This document shows, in pieces, positions 25,703 to 33,063 of a stretch of DNA of 40,983 nt. Every line of letters starts with the position of its first letter. The stretch's first letter is position 1. The stretch spans positions 1 through 40,983 of the forward strand of contig JBCDJG010000045.1 of NCBI GenBank assembly GCA_038748065.1. The letters run 5' to 3'. A program made the position numbers and the translations under genes. The stretch is from JBCDJG01 sp038748065. GTDB lineage: Bacteria > Pseudomonadota > Gammaproteobacteria > Pseudomonadales > Halieaceae. The notes below the pieces were generated by a model. That model did not search any database, had not been told where the DNA came from, and was given only the letters and a program-made list of their open reading frames with translations.

Positions 25703-26598
25703 AAGCGGTATTGCCAGCCGATGCCCAGGGTATCGAAGTCCGTGCCGGCGCGGGTCACTACGCCCGTGCTGCCATAGAGTTTGACGCTCTGGTGCCGCGT
25801 CAAAGGCAGAGAATAGGTCACTCCCCAGCGGGAGTTCTCCAGTTGATCATCCGCTCGCCTGCCACTCACCGTGCTCTGCCCACCGCGGTAAAAGTTAGCG
25901 TTCAATGACACCCAGCTACGATTATTGAAGGTGTAGGTCAGGTGGCCCTGCACCTGGTACAGCGGGTCCTGCTCCAGTTCAGTGCCGCGGAAGTTCTCGT
26001 CGTTGTCTTCAAAGAATCGCACAGACCCCATCAGGTCTACCTGCCACTTACGCCAGGTATAGGACATACCCAGCTCCGGCCTGATAACCCAGCGATTAGT
26101 GCCGGCGTTGATCAGCTGACGCTCGGTATAGTCTCCCCAAGGAGCGGACACGCTGAGGCCGGCGCCGATGACAAGGCCGGGCGTCCAACGCACAAACTCT
26201 TCCAGCGGCATTGCCGGCGATCCGTAGAAATTCCAGCTCAGGCGAAATTTGGGGTCAGCCCATTCGCAACGACGCCCTTCGACAAACTCACCTTCGAAAA
26301 TAGCAGACCCCTCGTAACAGACGCGGCCGGTTGCTGCGCTGAACTTGCCGGAGTCACCGAAAAAGTCGAAGCTGGTGGCGTAGCCCATGATGAAAGTGTC
26401 TATGGTCAGATCGGCGTCCTGCAGCGGCGACGTTGGCGTAGGCGCCAGTCCGCCCTCGGAGCGCGCTGCACCGAGCAATACGAAATGTTGGCCAACCGGG
26501 ATATTGGTGAAGCTGCGAGGTTCCAGGCTCTGCGCGAACACAGGCACTGCTGCTAGCAGGCACCACAGGAGCAGCAGGCTGCGCAGTGCCCTGGCCAC
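25699..26598 (-). CDS. Outer-membrane channel-like protein (PF13557, MetA-pathway-of-phenol-degradation type), copy 1
   Basis: 299 residues. A clear signal peptide (residues 1-22, cut after VFA) precedes a beta-rich protein ending in aromatic YRF, as outer-membrane barrels do. The segments FTPG-type WTPGLVIGAGLSVSAPWGDY, NRWVIRPELGMSYTW and FYRGGQST-G-DD resemble PF13557 proteins found in hydrophobic-compound degradation clusters. A related copy is at 35420-36325 with the same NRW, YFRGGQ, RRQSIK pattern. The start is GTG, one base after the stop of the SnoaL gene, so it is the last gene of that operon. Probable role: uptake of a hydrophobic substrate; inferred. Confidence 0.75.
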   Translation of the reverse strand: MARALRSLLLLWCLLAAVPVFAQSLEPRSFTNIPVGQHFVLLGAARSEGGLAPTPTSPLQDADLTIDTFIMGYATSFDFFGDSGKFSAATGRVCYEGSAIFEGEFVEGRRCEWADPKFRLSWNFYGSPAMPLEEFVRWTPGLVIGAGLSVSAPWGDYTERQLINAGTNRWVIRPELGMSYTWRKWQVDLMGSVRFFEDNDENFRGTELEQDPLYQVQGHLTYTFNNRSWVSLNANFYRGGQSTVSGRRADDQLENSRWGVTYSLPLTRHQSVKLYGSTGVVTRAGTDFDTLGIGWQYRF

Positions 26599-26599
26599 C

Positions 26600-27049
26600 T
26601 TAGAAGTCCATGAAATCCGGGGTATTGAACTTCCAGCACTTCTCCTCGACGCGGCGGTTAATACGCCAGCCAGATGGCGTACGGCGATACTCGTCGAGGT
26701 ACCAAAGCCCGAGCATAAACGTCTGGACTTCTTCGCCTAACACCATTTCCATCGGGTTGAAGCACATTATTCGCCCGGTGGCAGTGTCGCCGTTCAGTGT
26801 CACCTGCATATTGGCGTTGAGATGCTGACAGTTTGGAAAGATCTCTCTTTTCACCGACTCCTTGAGAAAGGCAATCGTGCTCTCAAGATCACCAACGCTA
26901 CCGCCATATACGCTGTAATCGATGAACGCGTCTTCGGTGAAAACGCTGTCGCGAAGCTCGTCAAAGCGACGGTTATCGATGATGTCCGAGTAGAGCCAGA
27001 CCAGATCCTGAATCTCGAAGCGATCAGAGAGTGCCTGTTGTGACAGCAT
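26600..27049 (-). CDS. SnoaL-like (NTF2-fold) protein
   Basis: 149 residues of the alpha+beta barrel fold shared by SnoaL, ketosteroid isomerase and scytalone dehydratase. It has the helical start FEIQDLVWLYSDIIDNRRFDELRDSVFTEDAFIDY, then strands with HLNANMQVTLNGDTATGRIM and a final RINRRVEEKCWKFN strand. An Asp/Asn pair (DYS, NAN) may line the cavity; I cannot assign a reaction. GGAG lies 10 nt before the ATG. It lies between the GST-like and channel genes in a four-gene operon, so it is probably catabolic. Confidence 0.8.
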   Translation of the reverse strand: MLSQQALSDRFEIQDLVWLYSDIIDNRRFDELRDSVFTEDAFIDYSVYGGSVGDLESTIAFLKESVKREIFPNCQHLNANMQVTLNGDTATGRIMCFNPMEMVLGEEVQTFMLGLWYLDEYRRTPSGWRINRRVEEKCWKFNTPDFMDF

Positions 27050-27099
27050 GTGACGTTATCTCCGTTATTGTGCCAAGGGCGTTTAAGTACAGTGAGGTG

Positions 27100-27864
27100 C
27101 TAGAAATCAAGTGGCAGCTGGATGTGCCGAGCGTACACCATATCCCGGTGCTGTTCGAGGCGTTCGCTGATGCAGCCCTGTGTCGCTTCGTCGGCTCCCG
27201 AGTAGATTGCGCGCATGCCTTCATCCATCGGACAAAGGTCCGCAGGCAGGGGCTTTATCATAACGAGGAAAGCCGCCCAATACAGGTCTGCCGCAGTGGC
27301 TTGAGCGCCAACAAAATAGTCGCTGCCAGCGGCCGCCTGGCGTGCCAGCCGTGCGTCAAGATCTGCGCAGATAGCCTGCAGGCGCTGAGTAGCTGCGGCT
27401 GTTGCCTCAGGCGTACACCCGTACTTGCGGCCCATATGCAAAAAGCCCGGCGGTGGATTCTCCATGGCAAGTACCGGCTGCATCAGCTGCAAGCGCCGGT
27501 TCCAGCCGAAGCCATGGACCCCGGCGATAAGCGCGGAGACGCCGATTGCTTCGGCCGCCAAGGCGGGGTCAGCGGGCAACAGGGGTTTGTCAGGAGCCAT
27601 GCGCTCCGCCAGCATCCACTGGTCCAGCCAATGACAAACCGGCGGCAGGTCATCGAGAACAGCAACGGGGGCGGAATCCTGCCCCGTCCATTCTAACAAG
27701 GCCGCGTTGTCCCCCGCCGCTTCCTGGCGCACCGCCGCGAAGGGCAGCGCCTTGAAGGCGAAGATGGACTTGATCGCCTCTCCCCAGGGACCGGGTACGC
27801 CGGCGGTCAGAACAAGGCGCAGCCCTGCAAGCTCTCGTCCCTCTTCCACGCTAATATATTTCAT
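27100..27864 (-). CDS. Glutathione S-transferase-like protein
   Basis: 254 residues from the ATG at 27864, four nt after the amidohydrolase stop; the frame continues to 27906 inside that gene, which is less likely. The N-terminal 80 residues look like a thioredoxin-fold GST domain (LRLVLTAGVPGPWGEAIKSIFAFKALPF, then DSAPVAVLDD with the cis-Pro and a DD pair). The helical C-terminal domain includes GFLHMGRKYGC and DYFVGAQATAADLYWAAFL, where the ATAAD stretch matches the N-capping box of GSTs. A VPGPW segment occupies the usual catalytic Ser/Tyr/Cys region, so activity with glutathione is uncertain. Confidence 0.75.
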   Translation of the reverse strand: MKYISVEEGRELAGLRLVLTAGVPGPWGEAIKSIFAFKALPFAAVRQEAAGDNAALLEWTGQDSAPVAVLDDLPPVCHWLDQWMLAERMAPDKPLLPADPALAAEAIGVSALIAGVHGFGWNRRLQLMQPVLAMENPPPGFLHMGRKYGCTPEATAAATQRLQAICADLDARLARQAAAGSDYFVGAQATAADLYWAAFLVMIKPLPADLCPMDEGMRAIYSGADEATQGCISERLEQHRDMVYARHIQLPLDF

Positions 27865-27868
27865 GCCC

Positions 27869-28741
27869 TCAGGCGTCCAGCTTGAAGACCCGTAGCGCGT
27901 TTTCACGCAGGAATTTGGGCCAGACCTCGTCGCGGAAAGGCACGTCCGGCATTTCAGAGAAGATGCGATCGAGTGACAGGCCCATGGGGAAATAACCCGC
28001 GTACATCACCTGATTGGAGCCACGCTGATTGGCAAATTCCACGATATCCTTCGGGTAGTGTTTGGGTGCGAAAGCGCTGGTCATGTAATGCAGGTTGGGA
28101 TACTTGAGCATCATTTTCCAGGCTACATCTGTCCAGGGTTCACAGCCATGGCGGGTGACGATGTTCAATTCGGGAAAAAACCACAGCACCTCGTCGAGCA
28201 GTTCGACCTTTTGCGGCCCAAAGGGCACTCGCGGCCCCGGCACACCCATACAGGGGCAGAAAGGGATGTCCAGCTCAACCAGCTTGCCGAAGATCGGATA
28301 CCATTTCTTATCGTTCACAGGCACCGGCGGACAAATCATCGCCGGGCTCGCAGTCACGGCCTTGATGTCGAACTCTTCTTTCATGCGCACGATAGTGCGC
28401 ACCTCGTCCATGCCGTTATTCGCATTGGCCTCATAACAACCAAAGAATCGGTCGGGATGCCTGCGCAGGGCTTCCTCCTGAACGCCGGCATGACGGCCCA
28501 CGCCGAGCATCGCGCGCTCTATACCGTGCTTGTCCATTTGGTCGAGTGTGTAGGCGATGTAGTCGTCCTGCTTGCCAGTGTCGGGTATGTCCTTGAACAT
28601 ATACTGCGCCGGCATCTTGAACATCTCGTGGCTTTCCTTGTCCATCAGCATCGGCTTAATCCACTCGTAGAAATGGCTGGTGTCATCCCCGGGGATGGCC
28701 AGCATCAGATCGATAACGCCGATATCAGTGGGCATGGGCAT
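27869..28741 (-). CDS. Amidohydrolase-superfamily protein (Amidohydro_2) lacking metal ligands
   Basis: 290 residues with the TIM-barrel pattern of Amidohydro_2 proteins: MDKHGIERAMLG (helix 2 region), RRHPDRFFGCYEANANNG, WYPIFGKLVELDIPFCPCMG, LNIVTRHGCEPWTDVAWKMM, NVLRVFKLD-type end (ENALRVFKLDA). The N-terminal HxH is replaced by IDLML (10-14). The second His is replaced by CMG (164-166). The late GSDYP is replaced by AGYFP (248-252). Only His198 remains. It is either a non-metal enzyme (for example a decarboxylase-like lyase) or a pseudoenzyme. GAGG lies before the ATG. It heads an operon with GST-, SnoaL- and channel-like genes. Confidence 0.8.
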   Translation of the reverse strand: MPMPTDIGVIDLMLAIPGDDTSHFYEWIKPMLMDKESHEMFKMPAQYMFKDIPDTGKQDDYIAYTLDQMDKHGIERAMLGVGRHAGVQEEALRRHPDRFFGCYEANANNGMDEVRTIVRMKEEFDIKAVTASPAMICPPVPVNDKKWYPIFGKLVELDIPFCPCMGVPGPRVPFGPQKVELLDEVLWFFPELNIVTRHGCEPWTDVAWKMMLKYPNLHYMTSAFAPKHYPKDIVEFANQRGSNQVMYAGYFPMGLSLDRIFSEMPDVPFRDEVWPKFLRENALRVFKLDA

Positions 28742-28870
28742 GGTGTGTTCCTCTACTGGGTGAGTTGAGTTGCTATTGTCTGTGCAGCCTCGACGGGCTC
28801 CAAGTACAAAAAGGGCCAGCGGGATGACATTTCGAGTCAGGGTACAACATGATGGTCAGGGGTCGACCGA

Positions 28871-28917
28871 TTACTAGAATCAACTTTATATTATTATCTT
28901 ATCTATTTGATATTTAG
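28871..28917. promoter_or_regulatory. A+T-rich stretch before the amidohydrolase operon
   Basis: 47 bp with 8 G/C bases (about 17 percent) in otherwise GC-rich DNA, inside the 199-nt gap between the MBL gene and the amidohydrolase operon. It may be the promoter or a binding site for a nucleoid protein. No clear -35/-10 pair was found. Confidence 0.35.
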
Positions 28918-28940
28918 GCCTATTGTTCGAAATGAACGGC

Positions 28941-30032
28941 TTATACCTGCAAAGGACCCTCGTCTGCCGCCTCCGGGCTACGCTGGCGCAGACGCTGGGG
29001 CAAGGTCTCGTCTACCGAGTAATAGCGATAGACGCCATGCTCATCGATCTTGCGTGACAACTGGCCGCGACCCAACAGGTAATTCAGGTGCGCAATGCAC
29101 TCGCCAACGGCCATGCCAACCTGCTGCGCGTCGAGATTGCGTTTAAACAGCACCGGTAGCATGTCCATGACCGTACCCGGGCTCGCCGCGCAGGCCTCCT
29201 CAATCGCCAGCAGATGCTCTTCATGGTGCTCAATCAGCTGTCGTATGCGCGCATGGGCGCCATAGAATGGCTCGTTATGGGCCGGCAGAATAAACGTGTC
29301 ATCGGGCACGACCTCCAGCAGACGCTCCAGGGACTGCAGCCAATCCCGCAGAGGATTGGCTTCCGGCTCATTCGCATTGACGCTGATATTGGAGGTGATT
29401 CGGGGGATCAGCTGATCGCCGGAAATCATCAAGTTCAGCGCTTCGCAGTACAAGCAGGCGTGTTCCGGCGAGTGACCGCGGCCGACAATAACGCGCCACC
29501 GTCTGCCATTGATAAGCTGGGAGTCACCCTCCTGCAAGCGTCGAAAGGCCTTGGGCATCGGCTTGATATAAGCACCGAAGCCCCCGAAGTGCTTTCGTGC
29601 CTGCTCAATCTGATCGGGGCTGTAGCCGATTCGCGCCATGTGCTGCTCATGCGTCCAGCTGAAGTCCTCGGGCGTCAGGCGGCTAAAATTGACACCTGAA
29701 TAATACTCGGCCCAGGACATGTAGAAGGGAACTCTCCAGCGTTCGCACAGCCATCCTGCCATGCCCGTGTGGTCCGGGTGAAAGTGGGTACATATCACCG
29801 CTTTCACCGGCTTGTCCGCGAGAACGTGGGTGAAGACTTCCTCCCATAGTGACTCCGTTGGCCCCAGCGCTATTCCGGTATCGACGATCAGCCAACCATC
29901 TTCGTCTTCAATAAGGTAGAGATTAATATGATCGAGCGCCATAGGCAGTGGCATCCTGAGCCAATGCACGCCATCGGCCACCTCTATGCTGCGGCCGGGC
30001 TCAGGGAGCCCCTCGATGGGATAGCTGATCAT
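28941..30032 (-). CDS. MBL-fold metallo-hydrolase
   Basis: 363 residues. The metal-binding motif THFHPDH (His83, His85, Asp87, His88) is intact, followed by GHSPEH and GDQLIPRIT, where the His of GHSPEH and the Asp of GDQL are further ligands. A C-terminal winged-helix-like domain follows (VGMAVGECIAHLNYLLGRGQLSRK). This domain layout is like LACTB2-type proteins, which hydrolyse thioesters, or degrade RNA; the substrate is not evident. It begins 12 nt after bcp, so the two are in one transcript. No signal peptide. Confidence 0.88.
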   Translation of the reverse strand: MISYPIEGLPEPGRSIEVADGVHWLRMPLPMALDHINLYLIEDEDGWLIVDTGIALGPTESLWEEVFTHVLADKPVKAVICTHFHPDHTGMAGWLCERWRVPFYMSWAEYYSGVNFSRLTPEDFSWTHEQHMARIGYSPDQIEQARKHFGGFGAYIKPMPKAFRRLQEGDSQLINGRRWRVIVGRGHSPEHACLYCEALNLMISGDQLIPRITSNISVNANEPEANPLRDWLQSLERLLEVVPDDTFILPAHNEPFYGAHARIRQLIEHHEEHLLAIEEACAASPGTVMDMLPVLFKRNLDAQQVGMAVGECIAHLNYLLGRGQLSRKIDEHGVYRYYSVDETLPQRLRQRSPEAADEGPLQV

Positions 30033-30044
30033 GGGCGGCAGCGC

Positions 30045-30521
30045 CTAGATCTCAAGGCCCTTGATCAGGGCGATAACGTCGTCGTGGTGACTCTTGGTCT
30101 TGACCTTGTCCATCACGTGCTTGAGTCGTCCGTCCTTGCCGATGATAAAGGTGGTGCGCAGAACGCCGTCGAACTCACGGCCCATGAACTTTTTCAGGCC
30201 CCATGCGCCATACTTTTCGGTGATCTTGTGGTCTTCATCCGACAACAGCGTGAAGTTGAGGCTCTCCTTATCAATGAACTTACCGAGGCGCGCCACGGGA
30301 TCAGGGCTTACGCCGAGCACAACAGTGTCGAGTTTGGCCAGTTCTTTCTTGCTGTCACGTATGCCACAGGCTTGCACGGTGCAGCCAGGCGTCATCGCCT
30401 TGGGATAGAAGTACAGCACAACATTCTTGTCGCCCTTGAAGTCCTTCAGGCTTACCTTGTTGTCATCCTGATCCTGCAGAGAAAATGCCGGGGCCATATT
30501 GCCCACTTTCGGAAATGCCAT
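30045..30521 (-). CDS. bcp: Thioredoxin-dependent peroxiredoxin Bcp
   Basis: 158 residues from the ATG at 30521, which has AAGGAG six bases upstream. The frame is open 60 nt more, but without a ribosome-binding site. It reduces hydrogen and lipid peroxides with electrons from thioredoxin. The active site is TPGC (peroxidatic Cys47) with the resolving Cys52, as in the BCP/PrxQ group. The C-terminal KFMGREFDGVLRTTFIIGKDG is typical. It lies between a Nudix gene and an MBL gene; the three probably form one transcript. Confidence 0.95.
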   Translation of the reverse strand: MAFPKVGNMAPAFSLQDQDDNKVSLKDFKGDKNVVLYFYPKAMTPGCTVQACGIRDSKKELAKLDTVVLGVSPDPVARLGKFIDKESLNFTLLSDEDHKITEKYGAWGLKKFMGREFDGVLRTTFIIGKDGRLKHVMDKVKTKSHHDDVIALIKGLEI

Positions 30522-30549
30522 AGTTAGCTCCTTGCTTATTGCTCGATGA

Positions 30550-31095
30550 TCATCGACGCTCTGGCGTACGCTTGATTTCACTGATGCGTATGGGGTAACT
30601 GCCGTCTCGTGCGTCCTGAAAGAACTCGCGAAGGCTTTCTCTTACGACGGGGAAGGCGATATCGTCCCAGGGCACCTCGCCCTCGTGATACAGCCCGGTC
30701 TCCAGGCTCTCTGGCCCAACGCCATACTCACCATCATCAAGTACGCAGCGGTAGAACATATAGACCTGATTGATGTAAGGGACGTCAAATATGCGGTAGA
30801 GCTGCAAATCGCTAACTCTGGCACGCGCTTCCTCCCAGGTCTCCCGTGCCGCGCCCTGCGACGTGGTTTCGCCGTTCTCCATAAAGCCCGCTGGAAGTGT
30901 CCAGTAATTCTTGCGCGGCTCAATAGCTCGGCGGCAAAGCAGTACCTTGCCTTCATAAACTGGAAGACAGCCGACAATGACGCGTGGGTTACTGTAGTGA
31001 ATCGCTCCGCATGCCGTGCACACATGACGCTGGCGATCATCGCCCTCGGGAATCTTGAGTTCGACTTCGCCACCACAGAGACTGCAGAACTTCAT
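30550..31095 (-). CDS. Nudix hydrolase with N-terminal zinc ribbon
   Basis: 181 residues. A zinc ribbon is formed by Cys4, Cys7, Cys26 and Cys29. The Nudix box runs G70-x5-E76-x7-R84-E85-x-x-E88-E89; the usual Gly near its end is Arg91. This zinc-ribbon plus Nudix layout occurs in ADP-ribose or NAD-type pyrophosphatases; the substrate is not shown. It lies 28 nt before the start of bcp. ATG start. Confidence 0.88.
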   Translation of the reverse strand: MKFCSLCGGEVELKIPEGDDRQRHVCTACGAIHYSNPRVIVGCLPVYEGKVLLCRRAIEPRKNYWTLPAGFMENGETTSQGAARETWEEARARVSDLQLYRIFDVPYINQVYMFYRCVLDDGEYGVGPESLETGLYHEGEVPWDDIAFPVVRESLREFFQDARDGSYPIRISEIKRTPERR

Positions 31096-31130
31096 GCCAA
31101 ATCTGTCCGGGAGATTAATCGCCCAGTATA

Positions 31131-31607
31131 TCAGCCCAGTTCGCGGTATGCGCCGCTGAAGAAGAGGAGTGGCTGACCTTCTCCACGCGTGGTCATGTGT
31201 TCCACGCGTCCCACGATGATTACGTGGTCGCCGCCTTCATGGGTGGTATCAAGCGTGCACTCAAAACTAACCAGTGCGTCCTTGATGACGGGTACCCCGC
31301 TTTCGCCCAGAACAAAATAGTCTGCGGGGAGGCGGTGATCTCCCTTCTTCGCGCACTGGTTAGAGAGCTCAACTTGCTCAGCCGCCAATACGCTGATGCC
31401 AAAAACCTGTGGCGTGGCGAAGGCCTCGAACACTTCAGAACCCTTCTGCAGGCTCCACAGTACCAGTGGTGGATCGAGAGACACAGACGAAAACGAGTTG
31501 GCCGTCATGCCAAGGGCCTGTTGTTCGCTATTGTGAACGGTGATCACGCACACGCCCGTGGCAAACTGCCCTAATGCCGATCTTAGCTCGCGGCCGTCAA
31601 AACTCAT
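31131..31607 (-). CDS. Flavin reductase-like, FMN-binding protein
   Basis: 158 residues of the split-barrel flavin reductase fold. LRSALGQFATGVCVITV, GMTANSFSSVSLDPPLVLWSL and FGISVLA are the signature of HpaC-type reductases, which use NAD(P)H to make reduced FMN or FAD for monooxygenases. GGGAG lies 6 nt before the ATG. No flavin monooxygenase is next to it. The nearest flavin-like partner candidate is the divergent LLM protein at 33064, which usually uses F420 or FMN. Confidence 0.9.
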   Translation of the reverse strand: MSFDGRELRSALGQFATGVCVITVHNSEQQALGMTANSFSSVSLDPPLVLWSLQKGSEVFEAFATPQVFGISVLAAEQVELSNQCAKKGDHRLPADYFVLGESGVPVIKDALVSFECTLDTTHEGGDHVIIVGRVEHMTTRGEGQPLLFFSGAYRELG

Positions 31608-31680
31608 CGCTGTCTCCCTGTGTCCTCAATTCGCCCCGCAGAATAGATTCCGCCGAGCAGCGTAACATCACCTGTTCGGG

Positions 31681-32148
31681 CTATGGTGCTTGCCAGCGCC
31701 CTGCCCTGTCACTGTCTGAATCACGCGCCTCAACCCAGGTTTCGCCCCATTCACCGCTCTCTCGCTTCCACAGTGGCGCCCGCGTTTTAAGATAATCCAT
31801 GAGGAACTCGCAAGCGGCAAAGGCTTCACCGCGATGCATAGCGGCAGTGCCCACCCAAACAATGCGTTCGCCCGGGAACAGCCTGCCCGTGCGATGGACA
31901 ATAGTGACCGCCAGCAGTCCCCAGCGTGCGCAGGCTTCATCAGCAATACGACGCAAGCTTGCCTCTGTCATGCCGGGGTAATGCTCCAGCTCCATCCAGT
32001 TCAGTGCGCCGCGATCATCCTGGCCGCGAACATAGCCGGTAAAGGTCGCAACGGCGCCGGCGCCACCGCTCGCCGGCGGCAGGGCCTCTTGCAGTGCGCC
32101 CGGGTCGAAATCCTCGCGCAGTACCGCGATATCAATTACAGCATCCAA
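31681..32148 (-). CDS. moaE: Molybdopterin synthase catalytic subunit MoaE
   Basis: 155 residues. It binds MoaD thiocarboxylate and inserts two sulfurs into precursor Z. MHRGEAFAACEFLMDYLK and PLWKRE, with the catalytic Lys128, are the family motifs; TGYVRG and LEHYPGM are also present. The start appears to be TTG at 32148, three bases after the moaD stop, since no in-frame ATG or GTG lies near. Gene order is moaC-moaD-moaE. Confidence 0.95.
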   Translation of the reverse strand: MDAVIDIAVLREDFDPGALQEALPPASGGAGAVATFTGYVRGQDDRGALNWMELEHYPGMTEASLRRIADEACARWGLLAVTIVHRTGRLFPGERIVWVGTAAMHRGEAFAACEFLMDYLKTRAPLWKRESGEWGETWVEARDSDSDRAGRWQAP

Positions 32149-32151
32149 GGG

Positions 32152-32409
32152 TCAGCCACCGGTAACTGGCGGATAGAAGGCGATTTCATCCCCGGCGGAC
32201 AGCCTGTGGCTGTCGTCAACGACTTCGTGGTTACAGGCTGCTACAAGGTTGGTTTCGCTGAGCACGCGTTCCCAGGTGGGGCCGCGCAGCATGAGCCTTT
32301 CACGTACCTTGCCCACCGTCTGGCCGTCTTCAGCCAGCGCCAACTGCAATCGGTCGCAGTCCAGGTCTTCCCGAACGCGCGCAAAGAAGAGTACAGCGAC
32401 CTCCATCAC
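32152..32409 (-). CDS. moaD: Molybdopterin synthase sulfur carrier subunit MoaD
   Basis: 85 residues with a ubiquitin-like fold. It ends in the required Gly-Gly (PVTGG), which becomes a thiocarboxylate. VLFFARVRE is the typical first strand and GDEIAFYPPV the last. The ATG overlaps the moaC stop (ATGA), so translation is coupled. Confidence 0.95.
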   Translation of the reverse strand: MMEVAVLFFARVREDLDCDRLQLALAEDGQTVGKVRERLMLRGPTWERVLSETNLVAACNHEVVDDSHRLSAGDEIAFYPPVTGG

Positions 32410-32891
32410 TGCCCCTCCTGCCGACGCCAGTGGCCGGAGCGTCCGCCCTGCTTTTCAAGCAGGCGAAGGTCCTGCACCTGCATGCCGCGGTCTACAGCCT
32501 TGCACATGTCATAAATCGTCAGTGCGGCAACAGAAGCCGCAGTCAGCGCTTCCATTTCAACCCCCGTCTTTCCCGAGACGGCACAGCGTGCGGTAATCAG
32601 CACGCGGCGGCCCTCGGTATCCAGCTCAAAATTCACGTCAATGGCATTGAGCATCAAAGGATGGCAAAGCGGGATAAGCTCTGAGCACTTTTTGGCGGCC
32701 TGGATGCCCGCGATGCGTGCAACAGCCAGTACATCGCCTTTTTTATGAGCGCCCTCCTGCAGCAAGGCCATGGTCTCGGCCGCCATCTCTACGGCGGCAC
32801 CAGCAAGCGCTTCTCGCTGGGTATCTGACTTGGCGCCGACATCTACCATGTGAGCGGACCCGCTGTCATCGAGATGTGTGAGCTTGCTCAT
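32406..32891 (-). CDS. moaC: Cyclic pyranopterin monophosphate synthase MoaC
   Basis: 161 residues from the ATG at 32891, the same length as E. coli MoaC; a GAGG lies about 7 nt upstream. The frame is open another 123 nt, which is not family-like. It makes cyclic pyranopterin monophosphate from the MoaA product. KKCSELIPLCHPL and GKTGVEMEALTA hold the active-site residues. MoaA and MoaB are not in the window, so the first step must be encoded elsewhere. Confidence 0.96.
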   Translation of the reverse strand: MSKLTHLDDSGSAHMVDVGAKSDTQREALAGAAVEMAAETMALLQEGAHKKGDVLAVARIAGIQAAKKCSELIPLCHPLMLNAIDVNFELDTEGRRVLITARCAVSGKTGVEMEALTAASVAALTIYDMCKAVDRGMQVQDLRLLEKQGGRSGHWRRQEGQ

Positions 32892-33011
32892 GCCGGCCTC
32901 AGTCTGATGTGGAACGCTGGCGCAGTCTAACGCAAACCCCAGCCAGTGGAAATTCGCCCGCCGGGTCAATGACGACAAACGCCAGCGATATTGGCCGCAT
33001 CGGTGATACAG

Positions 33012-33035
33012 CAATGTAATGCTTGGCGTACATTG
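33012..33035. promoter_or_regulatory. Inverted repeat between moaC and the LLM gene
   Basis: CAATGTA (33012-33018) and TACATTG (33029-33035) form a perfect 7-bp inverted repeat with a 10-bp spacer. It lies 29 nt before the LLM start in a divergent control region, which suits an operator. The regulator is unknown. Confidence 0.45.
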
Positions 33036-33063
33036 GTCGCTCGAACGTAAAGGAGTCTCTTCG

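Noticed and set aside
28058..28768. 236-codon plus-strand frame opposite the amidohydrolase
   Set aside because: Antisense shadow with His/Val-rich composition and no family match I know.
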